The notes: generated from the letters alone by a model not told the origin. A DNA stretch of 64,000 nucleotides from Effusibacillus pohliae DSM 22757 (GCF_000376225.1 NZ_AQXL01000132.1:1-64000); one strand, 5' to 3'; positions 16,014 to 23,907 are shown, counted from the stretch's first letter. Numbers and translations: made by a program.

Positions 16014-17030
16014 CTACCAATGCCGCTTTCTTTTTGCCGGCGGCCGAATGACTTTCTCCAGATTTTCCAATACCCTGCCGGTGCCACGCGCGACGCAGCT
16101 CATCGGATCTTCCGCGACATGCACCGGAACCTGCAGTTCGTCCATCATCAGCTTGTCCAGTCCGAACAGCAAGGCCCCACCCCCGGTCAGCACGACGCCT
16201 TTCATATAGATGTCAGCCGCCAGTTCGGGCGGCGTGTTCTCCAATACTCCCTTGACCGCCGCCATCAGTTGGGAAACAGGTTCTGCCAGCGCGATCCGCA
16301 CTTCTTCCGAGGTGACCTCGATCGTTTTGGGGAGGCCGGTCACCATATCGCGGCCGCGCACATCCATCGTCTCGTTGCGAGCACCCGGATAGACTGAACC
16401 GATCTGCAGCTTGACTTGTTCCGCCGTCCGTTCGCCAATCAGCAGATTGTACTGTTTCTTGACAAACCGGATGATCGCCTCATCCAACTTGTCCCCCGCT
16501 ACACGAATAGAAGAGGCGGTCACGACGTCGCCGAGCGAAAGAACGGCTATATCCGTCGTACCTCCGCCGATATCGACCACCATCGAGCCGCTTGGCTGAA
16601 AAATGTCCAACCCGGCGCCGATCGCTGCCGCACGAGGCTCCTCTATAATAAACACGTCTTTCGCACCCGAACGCTCGGCCGCTTCCCGCACCGCTTTCTG
16701 CTCCACCGGCGTGATGCCGGTCGGCACACAGATCACGATCCGCGGGCGAACAAACGGTCCTTTGCCAACCGTCTTGCTGATAAAGTGGCGAAGCATCATC
16801 TCGGTGAGGTCAAAATCCGCAATCACACCTTCGCGCAGAGGACGGATCGCCACAATGTTGCCCGGTGTGCGCCCCAGCATCTGGCGGGCCTCTTCACCGA
16901 CTGCCACAACCCGTTTCGTTTGACTCTCGATTGCCACAACCGACGGTTCGTTGAGGACGATCCCCTTTCCTCTCAAATGGACCAAAACGTTGGCCGTTCC
17001 CAGGTCTACACCAATATCTTTGCTGAACAT
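16014..17030 (-). CDS. mbl: Rod-shape-determining actin homologue Mbl (MreB family)
   Basis: 338 residues. The actin-fold ATP-binding signatures are intact: DIGVDLGTANVLVHLRGKG (phosphate 1, 5-23), VDIGGGTTDIAVLSLG (phosphate 2, about 156-171), and VVLTGGGALLFGLD (adenosine region, about 283-296). The N-terminus MFSKDIGVDLGTAN is the Mbl type seen beside spoIIID and flhO in B. subtilis. The protein forms membrane-bound filaments that guide the elongasome and lateral wall synthesis. A GGAGGACTC ribosome binding site precedes the ATG at 17028-17030. The 156-base gap to spoIIID contains no obvious strong SigA promoter that I could settle on. Confidence 0.95.
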   Translation of the reverse strand: MFSKDIGVDLGTANVLVHLRGKGIVLNEPSVVAIESQTKRVVAVGEEARQMLGRTPGNIVAIRPLREGVIADFDLTEMMLRHFISKTVGKGPFVRPRIVICVPTGITPVEQKAVREAAERSGAKDVFIIEEPRAAAIGAGLDIFQPSGSMVVDIGGGTTDIAVLSLGDVVTASSIRVAGDKLDEAIIRFVKKQYNLLIGERTAEQVKLQIGSVYPGARNETMDVRGRDMVTGLPKTIEVTSEEVRIALAEPVSQLMAAVKGVLENTPPELAADIYMKGVVLTGGGALLFGLDKLMMDELQVPVHVAEDPMSCVARGTGRVLENLEKVIRPPAKRKRHW

Positions 17031-17186
17031 GTGCGAAAGAGTCCTCCTTCACGCCTTGTCACAATCTCTTAGCAACAATGTATGCGGCCGATAGGGAAGT
17101 ATGATCGATTCCCCCGCGATATGGTGCATCCCTGTCGCCCCACGTTTTGTGTCACAAATTTTCGAAAAACCGCCATCTACATTATT

Positions 17187-17495
17187 CTACAGCGGCGAGG
17201 AAACTCCTCTTTCAGATCCTACATTTTTTGACATTTTCCGTTTCGATTCATCTTTCCGGTATTTTTTCTTGGTCGCTTCGCCGCCCCGCAGATGCCGGAT
17301 CGATTTGTGATACTCGAGGATCTCTTTCACACGGTTGGCCAGCTCGGGGTTGATATCAGGCAGACGTTCGGTCAGATCTTTATGCACCGTGCTTTTGGAG
17401 ACACCAAATTCCCTGGCGATCGTTCGAACCGTATTTTTTGTTTCGACGATATACTCGCCAATCTTCAGGGTGCGCTCTTTGATGTAATCGTGCAC
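17187..17495 (-). CDS. spoIIID: Stage III sporulation transcriptional regulator SpoIIID
   Basis: 102 residues starting at GTG 17493-17495 (VHDYIKERTLKIGEYIV), with AAAGGAG immediately upstream; the ATG-initiated extension of 13 codons lies upstream of the ribosome binding site and partly in the promoter. The helix-turn-helix TVRTIAREFGVSKSTVHKDL and the following RLPDINPELANRVKEIL are nearly identical to B. subtilis SpoIIID. The protein binds DNA in the mother cell and both activates and represses SigE and SigK regulon genes. A SigE-type promoter lies just upstream. The C-terminal tail after RKDE is about 20 residues of unrelated, serine-rich sequence. Confidence 0.95.
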   Translation of the reverse strand: MHDYIKERTLKIGEYIVETKNTVRTIAREFGVSKSTVHKDLTERLPDINPELANRVKEILEYHKSIRHLRGGEATKKKYRKDESKRKMSKNVGSERGVSSPL

Positions 17496-17532
17496 TCCTT
17501 TCGCCTCCCCCAATACTTCGAATGTCTGATAC

Positions 17533-17560
17533 ATTATATGAGGGTGTGTACCACATATGC
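17533..17560 (-). promoter_or_regulatory. SigE-type promoter of spoIIID
   Basis: On the minus strand, the -10 element CATATAAT (17533-17540) matches the SigE consensus exactly. GCATATG (17554-17560) lies 13 bases upstream and matches the SigE -35 (KMATATT) at six of seven places. The start codon is 38 bases downstream. spoIIID is a known SigE target in B. subtilis. Confidence 0.75.
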
Positions 17561-17754
17561 CTAATTACGCGCTATGACAAGCCATCAGGTGCGTTTTCCC
17601 GGTTTTTTCTCGTCCATTCTCAACTTGACAAACTCGCGCACATCCCCAAACGCCATAAAAATTCTGAATATTTAGTCGAAAACGCACAGTCCAGTCCCCA
17701 ACAAAGTACTCGGTGTATACTGCGAAGCTTTGCTTCACTTTGTTGGGCAAAATT

Positions 17755-17781
17755 TTATCCCCGCCCTGAGCGGACGGGGAT
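17755..17781 (-). terminator. Possible terminator after spoIIQ
   Basis: On the minus strand, TCCCCGTCCG and CGGGCGGGGA-like arms form a GC-rich stem (17758-17780) around CTCA, followed by TAAAATTTT, a weak T-rich tail. It lies about 20 bases after the spoIIQ stop. Confidence 0.55.
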
Positions 17782-17800
17782 TTCGCAATGTGTTTGCTGC

Positions 17801-18499
17801 TTAATGCTGGATTTCGGTTTCCGGGTTGACGTTCTTGCCGTCTTTCTTCACTTCAAAGTGCAGGTGGTTCTTCTGGTCAGCTTCCAGTTTGTTGTTGCCC
17901 GACTTGGCGATCGGCTGGCCTTGGTTCACTTTGTCGCCTTCCTTGACTTCCACTTTGTCAAGCGACGCGTAGTATGTGACATACCCGTTGTCATGCTTGA
18001 TTTCGACGACTTGGCCCATCAGCGGATCCGCTTCTACCCGGGTGACGGTACCGGACGCTGCCGCAACGACGGTAAACGGCTTGTCGTCCTTGCGACCGAT
18101 CACCACCCCGTTTTGTGTGTAGAAGTTGTTGTCATACTTCAAAATGGAAGCGGCTTGCGTTTTCTCGTCCTTGCTCGGATCGTAGAACGCCATCGTCACT
18201 TTCGCTTCCGTATCGTCCGCGCTGACCGGCCAGATCAGTTTTTGACCGGCAGTGGCGGGTGCGCTGTCCGGAAGCTTGCCGGGGTCAGTCACTGCGCTCC
18301 CCGTATTGTTTGGCGCAGGCTGTGCGTCCTTCAGTTTCACGTCCTTGACCTGCGCTACTACCAATCCGATGATAAGGGCCGCTGCGCCAAGATAGATCGC
18401 CGGGAAGGTCCACCGTTTGGCAAACAAAGTCCTCCAAAATCCCGGCTTTTTCTGACTCCTGGGAGCCATGTTTTGCGTTTGCTTGTTTTCCTGATTCAT
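17801..18499 (-). CDS. spoIIQ: Stage II sporulation protein SpoIIQ (degenerate LytM domain)
   Basis: 232 residues from ATG 18497-18499 (MNQENKQ), with GAGGTG six bases upstream. Upstream in-frame ATGs at 18511 or beyond overlap the SigF promoter and are rejected. A short basic N-terminus and one membrane helix (FPAIYLGAAALIIGLVVAQ) precede an extracytoplasmic LytM/M23 fold at about 120-225. The HLHFEV motif is present, but the first zinc ligands (H-x-G-x-D in active LytM) are replaced by NGVVIGR, as in B. subtilis SpoIIQ, which is not an active endopeptidase. It is made in the forespore and joins SpoIIIAH across the intermembrane space during engulfment. Confidence 0.93.
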   Translation of the reverse strand: MNQENKQTQNMAPRSQKKPGFWRTLFAKRWTFPAIYLGAAALIIGLVVAQVKDVKLKDAQPAPNNTGSAVTDPGKLPDSAPATAGQKLIWPVSADDTEAKVTMAFYDPSKDEKTQAASILKYDNNFYTQNGVVIGRKDDKPFTVVAAASGTVTRVEADPLMGQVVEIKHDNGYVTYYASLDKVEVKEGDKVNQGQPIAKSGNNKLEADQKNHLHFEVKKDGKNVNPETEIQH

Positions 18500-18517
18500 T
18501 TCCATCACCTCATTCCC

Positions 18518-18547
18518 CATTCTCGCCATGAATGAGAAAGCTTATAC
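18518..18547 (-). promoter_or_regulatory. SigF-type promoter of spoIIQ
   Basis: On the minus strand, GTATA (18543-18547) is followed after 15 bases by GGCGAGAATG (18518-18527). This fits the SigF consensus GYATA and GGNNANANTR at every defined position. Transcription would start about 10 bases before the chosen spoIIQ ATG. spoIIQ is a SigF gene in B. subtilis. Confidence 0.78.
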
Positions 18548-18585
18548 AGGGAATACTCATGGGATGGAAATTTTTTATCGATAAC

Positions 18586-19572
18586 CTACGGTTTCTTGTA
18601 GGAGGCAATCGTTGTACCCTGATAGAAATACGCCAAAATTTCGGATGCCGTTTTGCCCTGCTTCGCCATCCCTTCGGCGCCGTACTGGCTCATGCCGACT
18701 CCGTGGCCGTTGCCGTGGGTCGTGAACGTGATCGCATCGCCTTCGATTTTCCAGGAAAAATCGGTCGAGGGCAGCCCCAGCGCCTGCCGGAAGTCAGGGC
18801 CGCTCATCACTTTGCCGGCGACCCGGATTTTTTTCACCCGGTGACTCGCTGAAGTCTCCACTACTTGCAGCATCTGTCCCTGGTTGGCGGCAGTGACGAC
18901 CGCGTTGATGCCCAGCAACCGGTGAAATTCCTGCAGCGGCATTGTTTTGGTACGCGTCGCATGTTTCGACTGCGCGTCCCACGGGCAATCGACCGATCGC
19001 AGGTACGGCAAGGCCCGGCCAAAATAATCCTGCGAATCCTCCGTCTTTCCGTTCGATGCGGAAAAAAACATCGCGTCGATCGGCACCCCGTTATAGGTCA
19101 CAATCTGCCCTTTCGTCTCGTTGACCGCCTGCACGATTTTGTTCATCTTCAACTGGTACTCCATGATGCCCCACTGCTGCTTCAGCTTCTCGTCGCTGCT
19201 GTAGGCCTGCGTATCCCGGTAATCGTCGGTCACATGGGCTCCTTCGATCAGCGAATTTTTCTGAATGCGGCGGATTGCATTCGTGCGGGCGGCGATCGCC
19301 TGCGCTTTCAGCGCCTCCAGCGGAAAATCGGCCGGCATCTCGGCGGCCACCACGCCTTTCACATATTCCTCGAGCGGCATCTCGACAACCTGGTTTTTTT
19401 CCTTCAGGAGCACTTTGATCTTCATGTCATCGGTGGCAACTGCCAGATGGGGAGCGGGCTGTTCCCTTTTCGGCAACATGCTGACCAATCCTGCCGGAAT
19501 TGCCAGCATGAGTGCGAGCGTTGCGGCGAGCATGATGACGACCGGTTTGTTTGCGGCAGTTGTTTGATTCAA
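18586..19572 (-). CDS. spoIID: Stage II sporulation protein SpoIID, peptidoglycan lytic transglycosylase
   Basis: 328 residues. I chose TTG 19570-19572 (LNQTTAANK) because AGGGGGGAA lies nine bases upstream; an earlier TTG at 19593 has no such site. One N-terminal membrane helix (PVVIMLAATLALMLAIPAG) anchors it, followed by the SpoIID domain: MPLEEYVKGVVAAEMPADFP and LEALKAQAIAARTNA (about 63-100, containing the catalytic Glu region EMP) and HGNGHGVGMSQYGAEGMA near the C-terminus. The enzyme cuts glycan strands of denuded septal peptidoglycan during engulfment, with SpoIIM and SpoIIP. Placed between the sda genes and spoIIQ; a SigE-type promoter lies upstream. Confidence 0.94.
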   Translation of the reverse strand: MNQTTAANKPVVIMLAATLALMLAIPAGLVSMLPKREQPAPHLAVATDDMKIKVLLKEKNQVVEMPLEEYVKGVVAAEMPADFPLEALKAQAIAARTNAIRRIQKNSLIEGAHVTDDYRDTQAYSSDEKLKQQWGIMEYQLKMNKIVQAVNETKGQIVTYNGVPIDAMFFSASNGKTEDSQDYFGRALPYLRSVDCPWDAQSKHATRTKTMPLQEFHRLLGINAVVTAANQGQMLQVVETSASHRVKKIRVAGKVMSGPDFRQALGLPSTDFSWKIEGDAITFTTHGNGHGVGMSQYGAEGMAKQGKTASEILAYFYQGTTIASYKKP

Positions 19573-19604
19573 CAGCCATTCCCCCCTGAGCAAAGTCTAT
19601 CAAA

Positions 19605-19632
19605 TGTATATGTGCAACTTGTACCCGTATGC
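19605..19632 (-). promoter_or_regulatory. SigE-type promoter of spoIID
   Basis: On the minus strand, GCATACG (19626-19632) and CATATACA (19605-19612) are separated by 13 bases, the same spacing as the spoIIID promoter. The -10 matches SigE (CATAYAMT) at seven of eight positions and the -35 at five of seven. spoIID is a SigE target in B. subtilis. Confidence 0.62.
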
Positions 19633-19688
19633 CCCTTGCATGATAGACTTGCTTCGCCGCCGGTTGCGACAGTGGGGTATTCTTTGCT

Positions 19689-20585
19689 TTATTCGCTGGG
19701 AGAATCAAAAATCCGCTTTTTCATCGCCTGTCCCGTCGGGGTCATGGCCAGCCCACCGAGAGCGGTTTCCCGCAGCGAAACCGGCATTCGCTTGCCGATT
19801 TCGTACATGGCGGCGATCACCTCATCGCAGGGAATCCGGCTTTCCACACCGGCCAGCGCCATGTCGGCCGCCGCGAAGGCGATCGCCGTGCCGATCACAT
19901 TCCGTTTGATGCACGGCACCTCCACCAAACCTGCCACCGGATCGCAGACAAGACCCAACAGGGATTTCAGCGCGATGGCTGTTGCATTGACCGCCTGCTC
20001 GGGCGTTCCGCCCTTCAATTCCACAATGGCACCGGCCGCCATCGCGGTGGCCGACCCCACTTCCGCTTGACAGCCGCCGGCCGCTCCTGAAATAAAAGCG
20101 CGGTTGGCGATCACATAACCGAGAGCGCTTGCGGTGAACAATCCCATCACCAACTGGTCGTACGAGAGCCCGCAATTCTCTTGCAGTGAAAACAGGCAGC
20201 CGGGCAAAACTCCGGCGGCGCCCGCCGTCGGAGTCGCCACGATCACTCCCATCCGGGCGTTCGTCTCCGATGTGGCAAACGAGAACCGCATCGCATCGAC
20301 GATGATGTTGCCGGAGAGAAAATCCCCTTTTTCCTTGTAAACGCCCATCCGATACGCGTCCCCGCCGGAAATGCCGCTTGGCGAGGAGGACCGGTCGGAC
20401 ACGCCTGTTTCAATCGCCTGTTTCATCTTGAGCAGACGTTCCTTCATCATGCTGATGATCGTATCCCGGGTGCGGCCCGACTTGCTGATTTCAACATCGA
20501 GCATGACTTCTGCGATGCTCTTGTTTTCCCGTTCGCAGTGAAGCAGCAGTTCCTGCATCGATTGGAAATCGATCGGCATTTTCAT
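19689..20585 (-). CDS. sdaAA: L-serine ammonia-lyase, iron-sulfur-dependent, alpha subunit
   Basis: 298 residues of the SDH_alpha family. With the beta subunit it converts L-serine to pyruvate and ammonia. Three cysteines expected to hold the oxygen-labile [4Fe-4S] cluster are visible in SGAAGGCQAEVGSATAMAA (about 172-190), LVCDPVAG and EVPCIKRN. Other family signatures are IVATPTAGAAGVLPGCLFSL (about 113-132) and ARMGVI. Its ATG (20583-20585) directly follows the sdaAB stop TAG, so the two are translationally coupled. The pair sits between murA and spoIID, an insertion relative to B. subtilis, and is under the glycine riboswitch at 21186-21399. Confidence 0.93.
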   Translation of the reverse strand: MKMPIDFQSMQELLLHCERENKSIAEVMLDVEISKSGRTRDTIISMMKERLLKMKQAIETGVSDRSSSPSGISGGDAYRMGVYKEKGDFLSGNIIVDAMRFSFATSETNARMGVIVATPTAGAAGVLPGCLFSLQENCGLSYDQLVMGLFTASALGYVIANRAFISGAAGGCQAEVGSATAMAAGAIVELKGGTPEQAVNATAIALKSLLGLVCDPVAGLVEVPCIKRNVIGTAIAFAAADMALAGVESRIPCDEVIAAMYEIGKRMPVSLRETALGGLAMTPTGQAMKKRIFDSPSE

Positions 20586-21092
20586 CTACCTCACCTGAAA
20601 ATTGATGACACGGGTCCGATTTTCCTTGTGCAGCACCATGGAACACGCGGTATTCAATGGAATATCAACCTGAAACTGATCGATCAAGAAAATTTTTGAT
20701 AATCCGCCGCCCAACGAAACGCCGCCGACCATCACGGCGTCACCATTCTTTTCCGCATGGATGAGCAGCGTATTCGGATGGTCATAATAGGGGCACTCCT
20801 CCTCCAGCTTGAAAACGGTCGCCATCCCGCATTCAGAGGCAAGTTTGAGCGCGTGTTTGATTCGCAGATCATCCGTGCCCATTCCCAACAGTCCGCCGAC
20901 GATTGCTTTATCCGTGCCATGTCCCCTGTATGTTTGAGAAAAAGAGCCATAAAATGTGATTTCCGCCCGCTCCGGGATCCCGTGCAGGAGCTGGTGCACA
21001 AAATTCCCGATCGTCACCACGCCGGCCGTGTGCGAACTGGACGGACCGACCATGACCGGCCCGATAATGTCAAAACAGCTGTTGTACTCCAT
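20586..21092 (-). CDS. sdaAB: L-serine ammonia-lyase, iron-sulfur-dependent, beta subunit lacking a complete ACT domain
   Basis: 168 residues from ATG 21090-21092, preceded by GGAGGAGAG; longer in-frame extensions run through the riboswitch and are discarded. The SDH_beta core is intact: FDIIGPVMVGPSSSHTAGVV (8-27), FYGSFSQTYRGHGTDKAIVGG (about 51-71) and VGGVSLGGGLSKIF. Family members such as B. subtilis SdaAB are about 220 residues with a C-terminal ACT domain. Here the protein stops after MVLHKENRTRVINFQVR, about 20 residues into that region, where sdaAA begins. The enzyme core should be unaffected; any regulation through the ACT domain is probably lost. Confidence 0.9.
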   Translation of the reverse strand: MEYNSCFDIIGPVMVGPSSSHTAGVVTIGNFVHQLLHGIPERAEITFYGSFSQTYRGHGTDKAIVGGLLGMGTDDLRIKHALKLASECGMATVFKLEEECPYYDHPNTLLIHAEKNGDAVMVGGVSLGGGLSKIFLIDQFQVDIPLNTACSMVLHKENRTRVINFQVR

Positions 21093-21122
21093 CGCTCTCT
21101 CCTCCGGAACGACATGATTTTT

Positions 21123-21177
21123 AAAAAGAAAGGAAGGACAGAGAGGGGTAGACCGCTTTCCCCTTCTCCGTCCTTCC
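21123..21177 (-). terminator. Second leader terminator upstream of sdaAB
   Basis: On the minus strand, GGAAGGACGGAGAAGGGG (21160-21177) pairs with CCCCTCTCTGTCCTTCC (21132-21148) with few mismatches, followed by TTTCTTTTT. It lies about 30 bases before the sdaAB ATG and resembles the first leader terminator in sequence. Confidence 0.8.
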
Positions 21178-21185
21178 GTTCGATC

Positions 21186-21233
21186 AAAAAAGGACAAAGC
21201 AAGGGCAGACTGTCTACCCTCGCTCTGTCCTTT
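21186..21233 (-). terminator. Riboswitch-controlled terminator upstream of sdaAB
   Basis: On the minus strand, AAAGGACAGAGCGAGGG pairs with CCCTTGCTTTGTCCTTT around TAGACAGTCTG, followed by a T run. Its 5' arm contains the CAGAG that closes the P1 stem of the second glycine aptamer, so aptamer folding and terminator folding exclude each other. Glycine binding is therefore expected to prevent termination and turn the operon on. Confidence 0.85.
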
Positions 21234-21399
21234 TACCGGAAAGTTTAACTCCCGTTCGCGGGAGTTTTCCCCTTTGGTGGCTGATGCTCTCTCCAGAGTG
21301 CGTCCGATTGCAGTCCTTTTACCTGAGAGATTGGTCCCAAGGATTTTTGGGACTTGCCCCTTCGGTGCCGAACGGCCGGTTCGGTCTCTCCCGCAATCG
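21221..21399 (-). promoter_or_regulatory. Tandem glycine riboswitch controlling sdaAB-sdaAA
   Basis: Two aptamers in series on the minus strand. Aptamer 1 (about 21305-21399) is closed by CGATTGC and GCAATCG and contains GGGAGAGACC, CACCGAAGGGGCAAG and TCTCTCAGGTAAAAGGAC. Aptamer 2 (about 21221-21302) contains CTCTGGAGAG, CACCAAAGGGGAAAA, a GC-rich variable hairpin, and CCGGTAAAAGGACAGAG. These are the hallmark conserved blocks of the glycine riboswitch (gcvT motif). A terminator overlapping the 3' end of aptamer 2 forms the expression platform. Control of serine dehydratase by glycine makes sense because glycine and serine are interconverted by GlyA. Confidence 0.93.
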
Positions 21400-21437
21400 T
21401 CATCCGCCGCTATGCAGTTTCGTAACGTGTTACTTCT

Positions 21438-21443
21438 ATTATA
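21438..21443 (-). promoter_or_regulatory. -10 box of the sda operon promoter
   Basis: A perfect TATAAT on the minus strand lies about 40 bases upstream of the first glycine aptamer and just after the murA stop. The -35 region is weak. Confidence 0.6.
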
Positions 21444-21466
21444 TAGCAACCGGTGAAAAAAAGCCA

Positions 21467-22729
21467 TTACTCGACGCGCACAATGTCCGCTCCGATCGTA
21501 CGGAGCTTGTCTTCCAGTTTCAAGTAACCGCGGTCTATGTGGTGGAGTCCGTTGACTTCCGTTTCCCCCTGCGCTCCCAGTCCGGCGATCACAAGCGCGG
21601 CCCCCGCCCGCAGGTCGCTTGCCGTAACGCTCGCTCCGGTCAGGTAGGGGACCCCGGTGATCAGCGCGGTGCGTCCCTCAATCTTGATGTCGGCTCCCAT
21701 TCGCTGCAGTTCCGCCACATGCATGAACCGATTTTCAAATACGCTTTCCGTCACCAGGCTGTTGCCGGGCAAAACGGTCAGCAGCGCCATCATCTGCGCC
21801 TGCATGTCAGTCGGGAATCCGGGATACGGCAGCGTCTTGACATCCAACGGACGGTTGCCGGGACCGCCGATCGCCCGTATCCCGTTCACATCTTCCTCGA
21901 TCTGGATGCCCGCTTCTTTCAGTTTGGCGATCACCGGCTTCAAATGGTTGGAAATCGCTCCTTCCACATACACGTCGCCGCCGGTCATCGCCGACGCGAT
22001 CAGGAACGTGCCCGCCTGAATCCGGTCGGGGATCACGGTGTGATTCGCGCCCCGCAGCGATTCGACGCCATCGATGCGGATCACATCCGTACCCGCCCCG
22101 CGCACACTGGCGCCCATCGCGTTCAAATAGTTCGCCAGATCGACGATCTCCGGTTCCTTCGCCGCGTTTTCGATAATCGTCCTGCCTTCCGCCAGAGCGG
22201 CTGCCATCATGATGTTCTGCGTGGCACCGACGCTTTGGATATCCAGATAAATTCGGGTTCCTTTTAACCGATTCCCTTTCACGCGAGCTTCCACGTGGCC
22301 GCGGCCGACTTCGACTTCCGCACCGAGCGCCTGAAATCCTTTGATATGTTGGTCAACCGGTCTTGCTCCGATCGCACAACCGCCCGGCAACGCGACACGG
22401 GCACGGCCCATGCGGGCTAACAAAGGTCCCATCACAAGAAAAGAAGCCCGCATTCTGCGAACCAGCGATTCTTTGGCGATCCATTCCTTCACGTTGCGCG
22501 AGTCGACATGCAAGACCGTTTCGCTTTCCCGACGAACTTCTGCCCCTAAAGCGATGATGACTTCACTGATGGTTTCAACATCCGTCAACCATGGAACGTC
22601 CTCGATCACACTGGTTCCTTCCGATGCAAGAATCGATGCCGCCAGAATCGGCAACACCGCATTTTTTGCACCGTCCACTTTTACGCTGCCAGACAGGCGG
22701 TTTCCGCCACGAATCAAAAACTTTGACAA
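21467..22729 (-). CDS. murA: UDP-N-acetylglucosamine 1-carboxyvinyltransferase MurA
   Basis: 420 residues, the usual MurA length. It transfers enolpyruvate from PEP to UDP-GlcNAc, the first committed step of peptidoglycan synthesis in the cytoplasm. Start is TTG 22727-22729 after GCGGAGG. The catalytic loop [15 protein letters not shown] carries Cys118, so the enzyme should be fosfomycin-sensitive in principle. GAKNAVLPI (20-28) and [17 protein letters not shown] are other family blocks. It follows the ywmB-like gene by 46 bases on the same strand, as in B. subtilis murAA. Confidence 0.96.
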   Translation of the reverse strand: MSKFLIRGGNRLSGSVKVDGAKNAVLPILAASILASEGTSVIEDVPWLTDVETISEVIIALGAEVRRESETVLHVDSRNVKEWIAKESLVRRMRASFLVMGPLLARMGRARVALPGGCAIGARPVDQHIKGFQALGAEVEVGRGHVEARVKGNRLKGTRIYLDIQSVGATQNIMMAAALAEGRTIIENAAKEPEIVDLANYLNAMGASVRGAGTDVIRIDGVESLRGANHTVIPDRIQAGTFLIASAMTGGDVYVEGAISNHLKPVIAKLKEAGIQIEEDVNGIRAIGGPGNRPLDVKTLPYPGFPTDMQAQMMALLTVLPGNSLVTESVFENRFMHVAELQRMGADIKIEGRTALITGVPYLTGASVTASDLRAGAALVIAGLGAQGETEVNGLHHIDRGYLKLEDKLRTIGADIVRVE

Positions 22730-22775
22730 TGTTGGTACCTCCGCTCAGGGTGGGCTGTTGTCCCGGACTTAGCTG

Positions 22776-23531
22776 TTAATACTCAATCGTCACAATCGGC
22801 GAACCAACGAGGATGCGGGTCTTTTTTTGATAGGCGTCGTGATGAACCGCCACCTGCAGATTCATCCGCTTCCCGTTGGTGGATATGTACTCTTTGGCCA
22901 ATGGAGAGTACCCTGATACGCTTGCCAGCCAGTCGGAACGAAATGCTTCCACTTCGCGCGCATCGACGGACGCAAACATCCGTTGAATGAGCGAGTTTCG
23001 TTCCATAACATCAATTTTATCATTGCGAAAACCTTTGATACAAGCGCTAATTTGTGGGGTGACGCCGGCTTGGGCGGCCGTATTTTTTACTTTTTCGATC
23101 GAATCGGTAATACCCCGCAAATCGCTTGCCTCCCGCTCGATTTTGATGACGAGCACGGTTTGCGGCTGCTGTTGCAGGTTCATGGAAGTGAGAATGAGCG
23201 ACACGGCCGTACTCGTATCCCACTGTCCGTGCAATTGGTAGACGTGTTGCTGGCCGTCGCTGTTTTTGTATTCGCGCGCATCGGGAATGCCCAGGGACGC
23301 GTTGAGATTTTGGCCGATTTTTGCCAGTTCGTCCAACGGCATATACGTATGGTTGACGATCGACCAGTTATGCACAAAATAGCCCTCCACCTGCCCGCCG
23401 CTCGCTGCAAATACGCGGGTCAGCAGTTCGCCGATGTGCATCTGGCTGGCCGTTGTCGAGCGGGCTGGGTATGCGTAAGCCGCTCCGATGAGGAAGCAAA
23501 TGATCGAGACGAACAAGACCGCTTTTTTCAT
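22776..23531 (-). CDS. YwmB-like TATA-box-binding-fold protein (DUF1779)
   Basis: 251 residues from ATG 23529-23531 (MKKAVLFVSIICFLIGAAYA), with GGGAGG upstream; the longer frame to 23579 begins before that site. An N-terminal signal peptide predicts export. The rest matches the YwmB family by layout and by synteny (between ywzB and murAA in B. subtilis): QVEGYFVHNWSIVN, GQWDTSTAVSLILTSM and ISACIKGFRNDKIDVMERNSL. The function of YwmB is unknown; its presence across sporeformers beside murA and spoIID suggests an envelope or sporulation role, which is inference. Confidence 0.82.
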   Translation of the reverse strand: MKKAVLFVSIICFLIGAAYAYPARSTTASQMHIGELLTRVFAASGGQVEGYFVHNWSIVNHTYMPLDELAKIGQNLNASLGIPDAREYKNSDGQQHVYQLHGQWDTSTAVSLILTSMNLQQQPQTVLVIKIEREASDLRGITDSIEKVKNTAAQAGVTPQISACIKGFRNDKIDVMERNSLIQRMFASVDAREVEAFRSDWLASVSGYSPLAKEYISTNGKRMNLQVAVHHDAYQKKTRILVGSPIVTIEY

Positions 23532-23645
23532 AATCAATACATCCTCCCGCATGGTCAAATCTAGCACCCTATCAACCATGTTTGACCAATCCGGGAGGCG
23601 GTATACGCGAAGAAGCAGAAAAAGCGGGTGAGGTGGCCGGGGCCT

Positions 23646-23888
23646 CTAACGCAGATACTTCAACAGCAGCGATGCACTTAGATACTGCAGAAAAAATTGG
23701 CCTAGCTGAAACCCGAGCACAATGGCCACTATCAGCCGAAGCACCACCGCGGGCCCTCCCCGGTGGTCACGCAAAAATAAATCCCACTTAATGCTGCCTG
23801 ACGCGTACCAGGCGACCGCAATCGCGATCAAATACACAATCAGCTGCATCAGTCCGTAGACACCTGTCGAAAACGGCAGCGACATCAT
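23646..23888 (-). CDS. DUF1146 (YwzB-like) small membrane protein
   Basis: 80 residues from ATG 23886-23888 (MMSLPFSTGVYGLM), with GGGAGGTG upstream; ten extra codons of open frame precede that site. Two hydrophobic helices (LMQLIVYLIAIAVAWYA and VVLRLIVAIVLGFQLGQFFLQYL) flank a short loop KWDLFLRDHRGG. This layout is typical of DUF1146, for which B. subtilis YwzB is the model; that gene also lies between the atp operon and ywmB-murAA. No function is known. Confidence 0.85.
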   Translation of the reverse strand: MMSLPFSTGVYGLMQLIVYLIAIAVAWYASGSIKWDLFLRDHRGGPAVVLRLIVAIVLGFQLGQFFLQYLSASLLLKYLR

Positions 23889-23907
23889 CCGAAACACCTC
23901 CCTGCCG

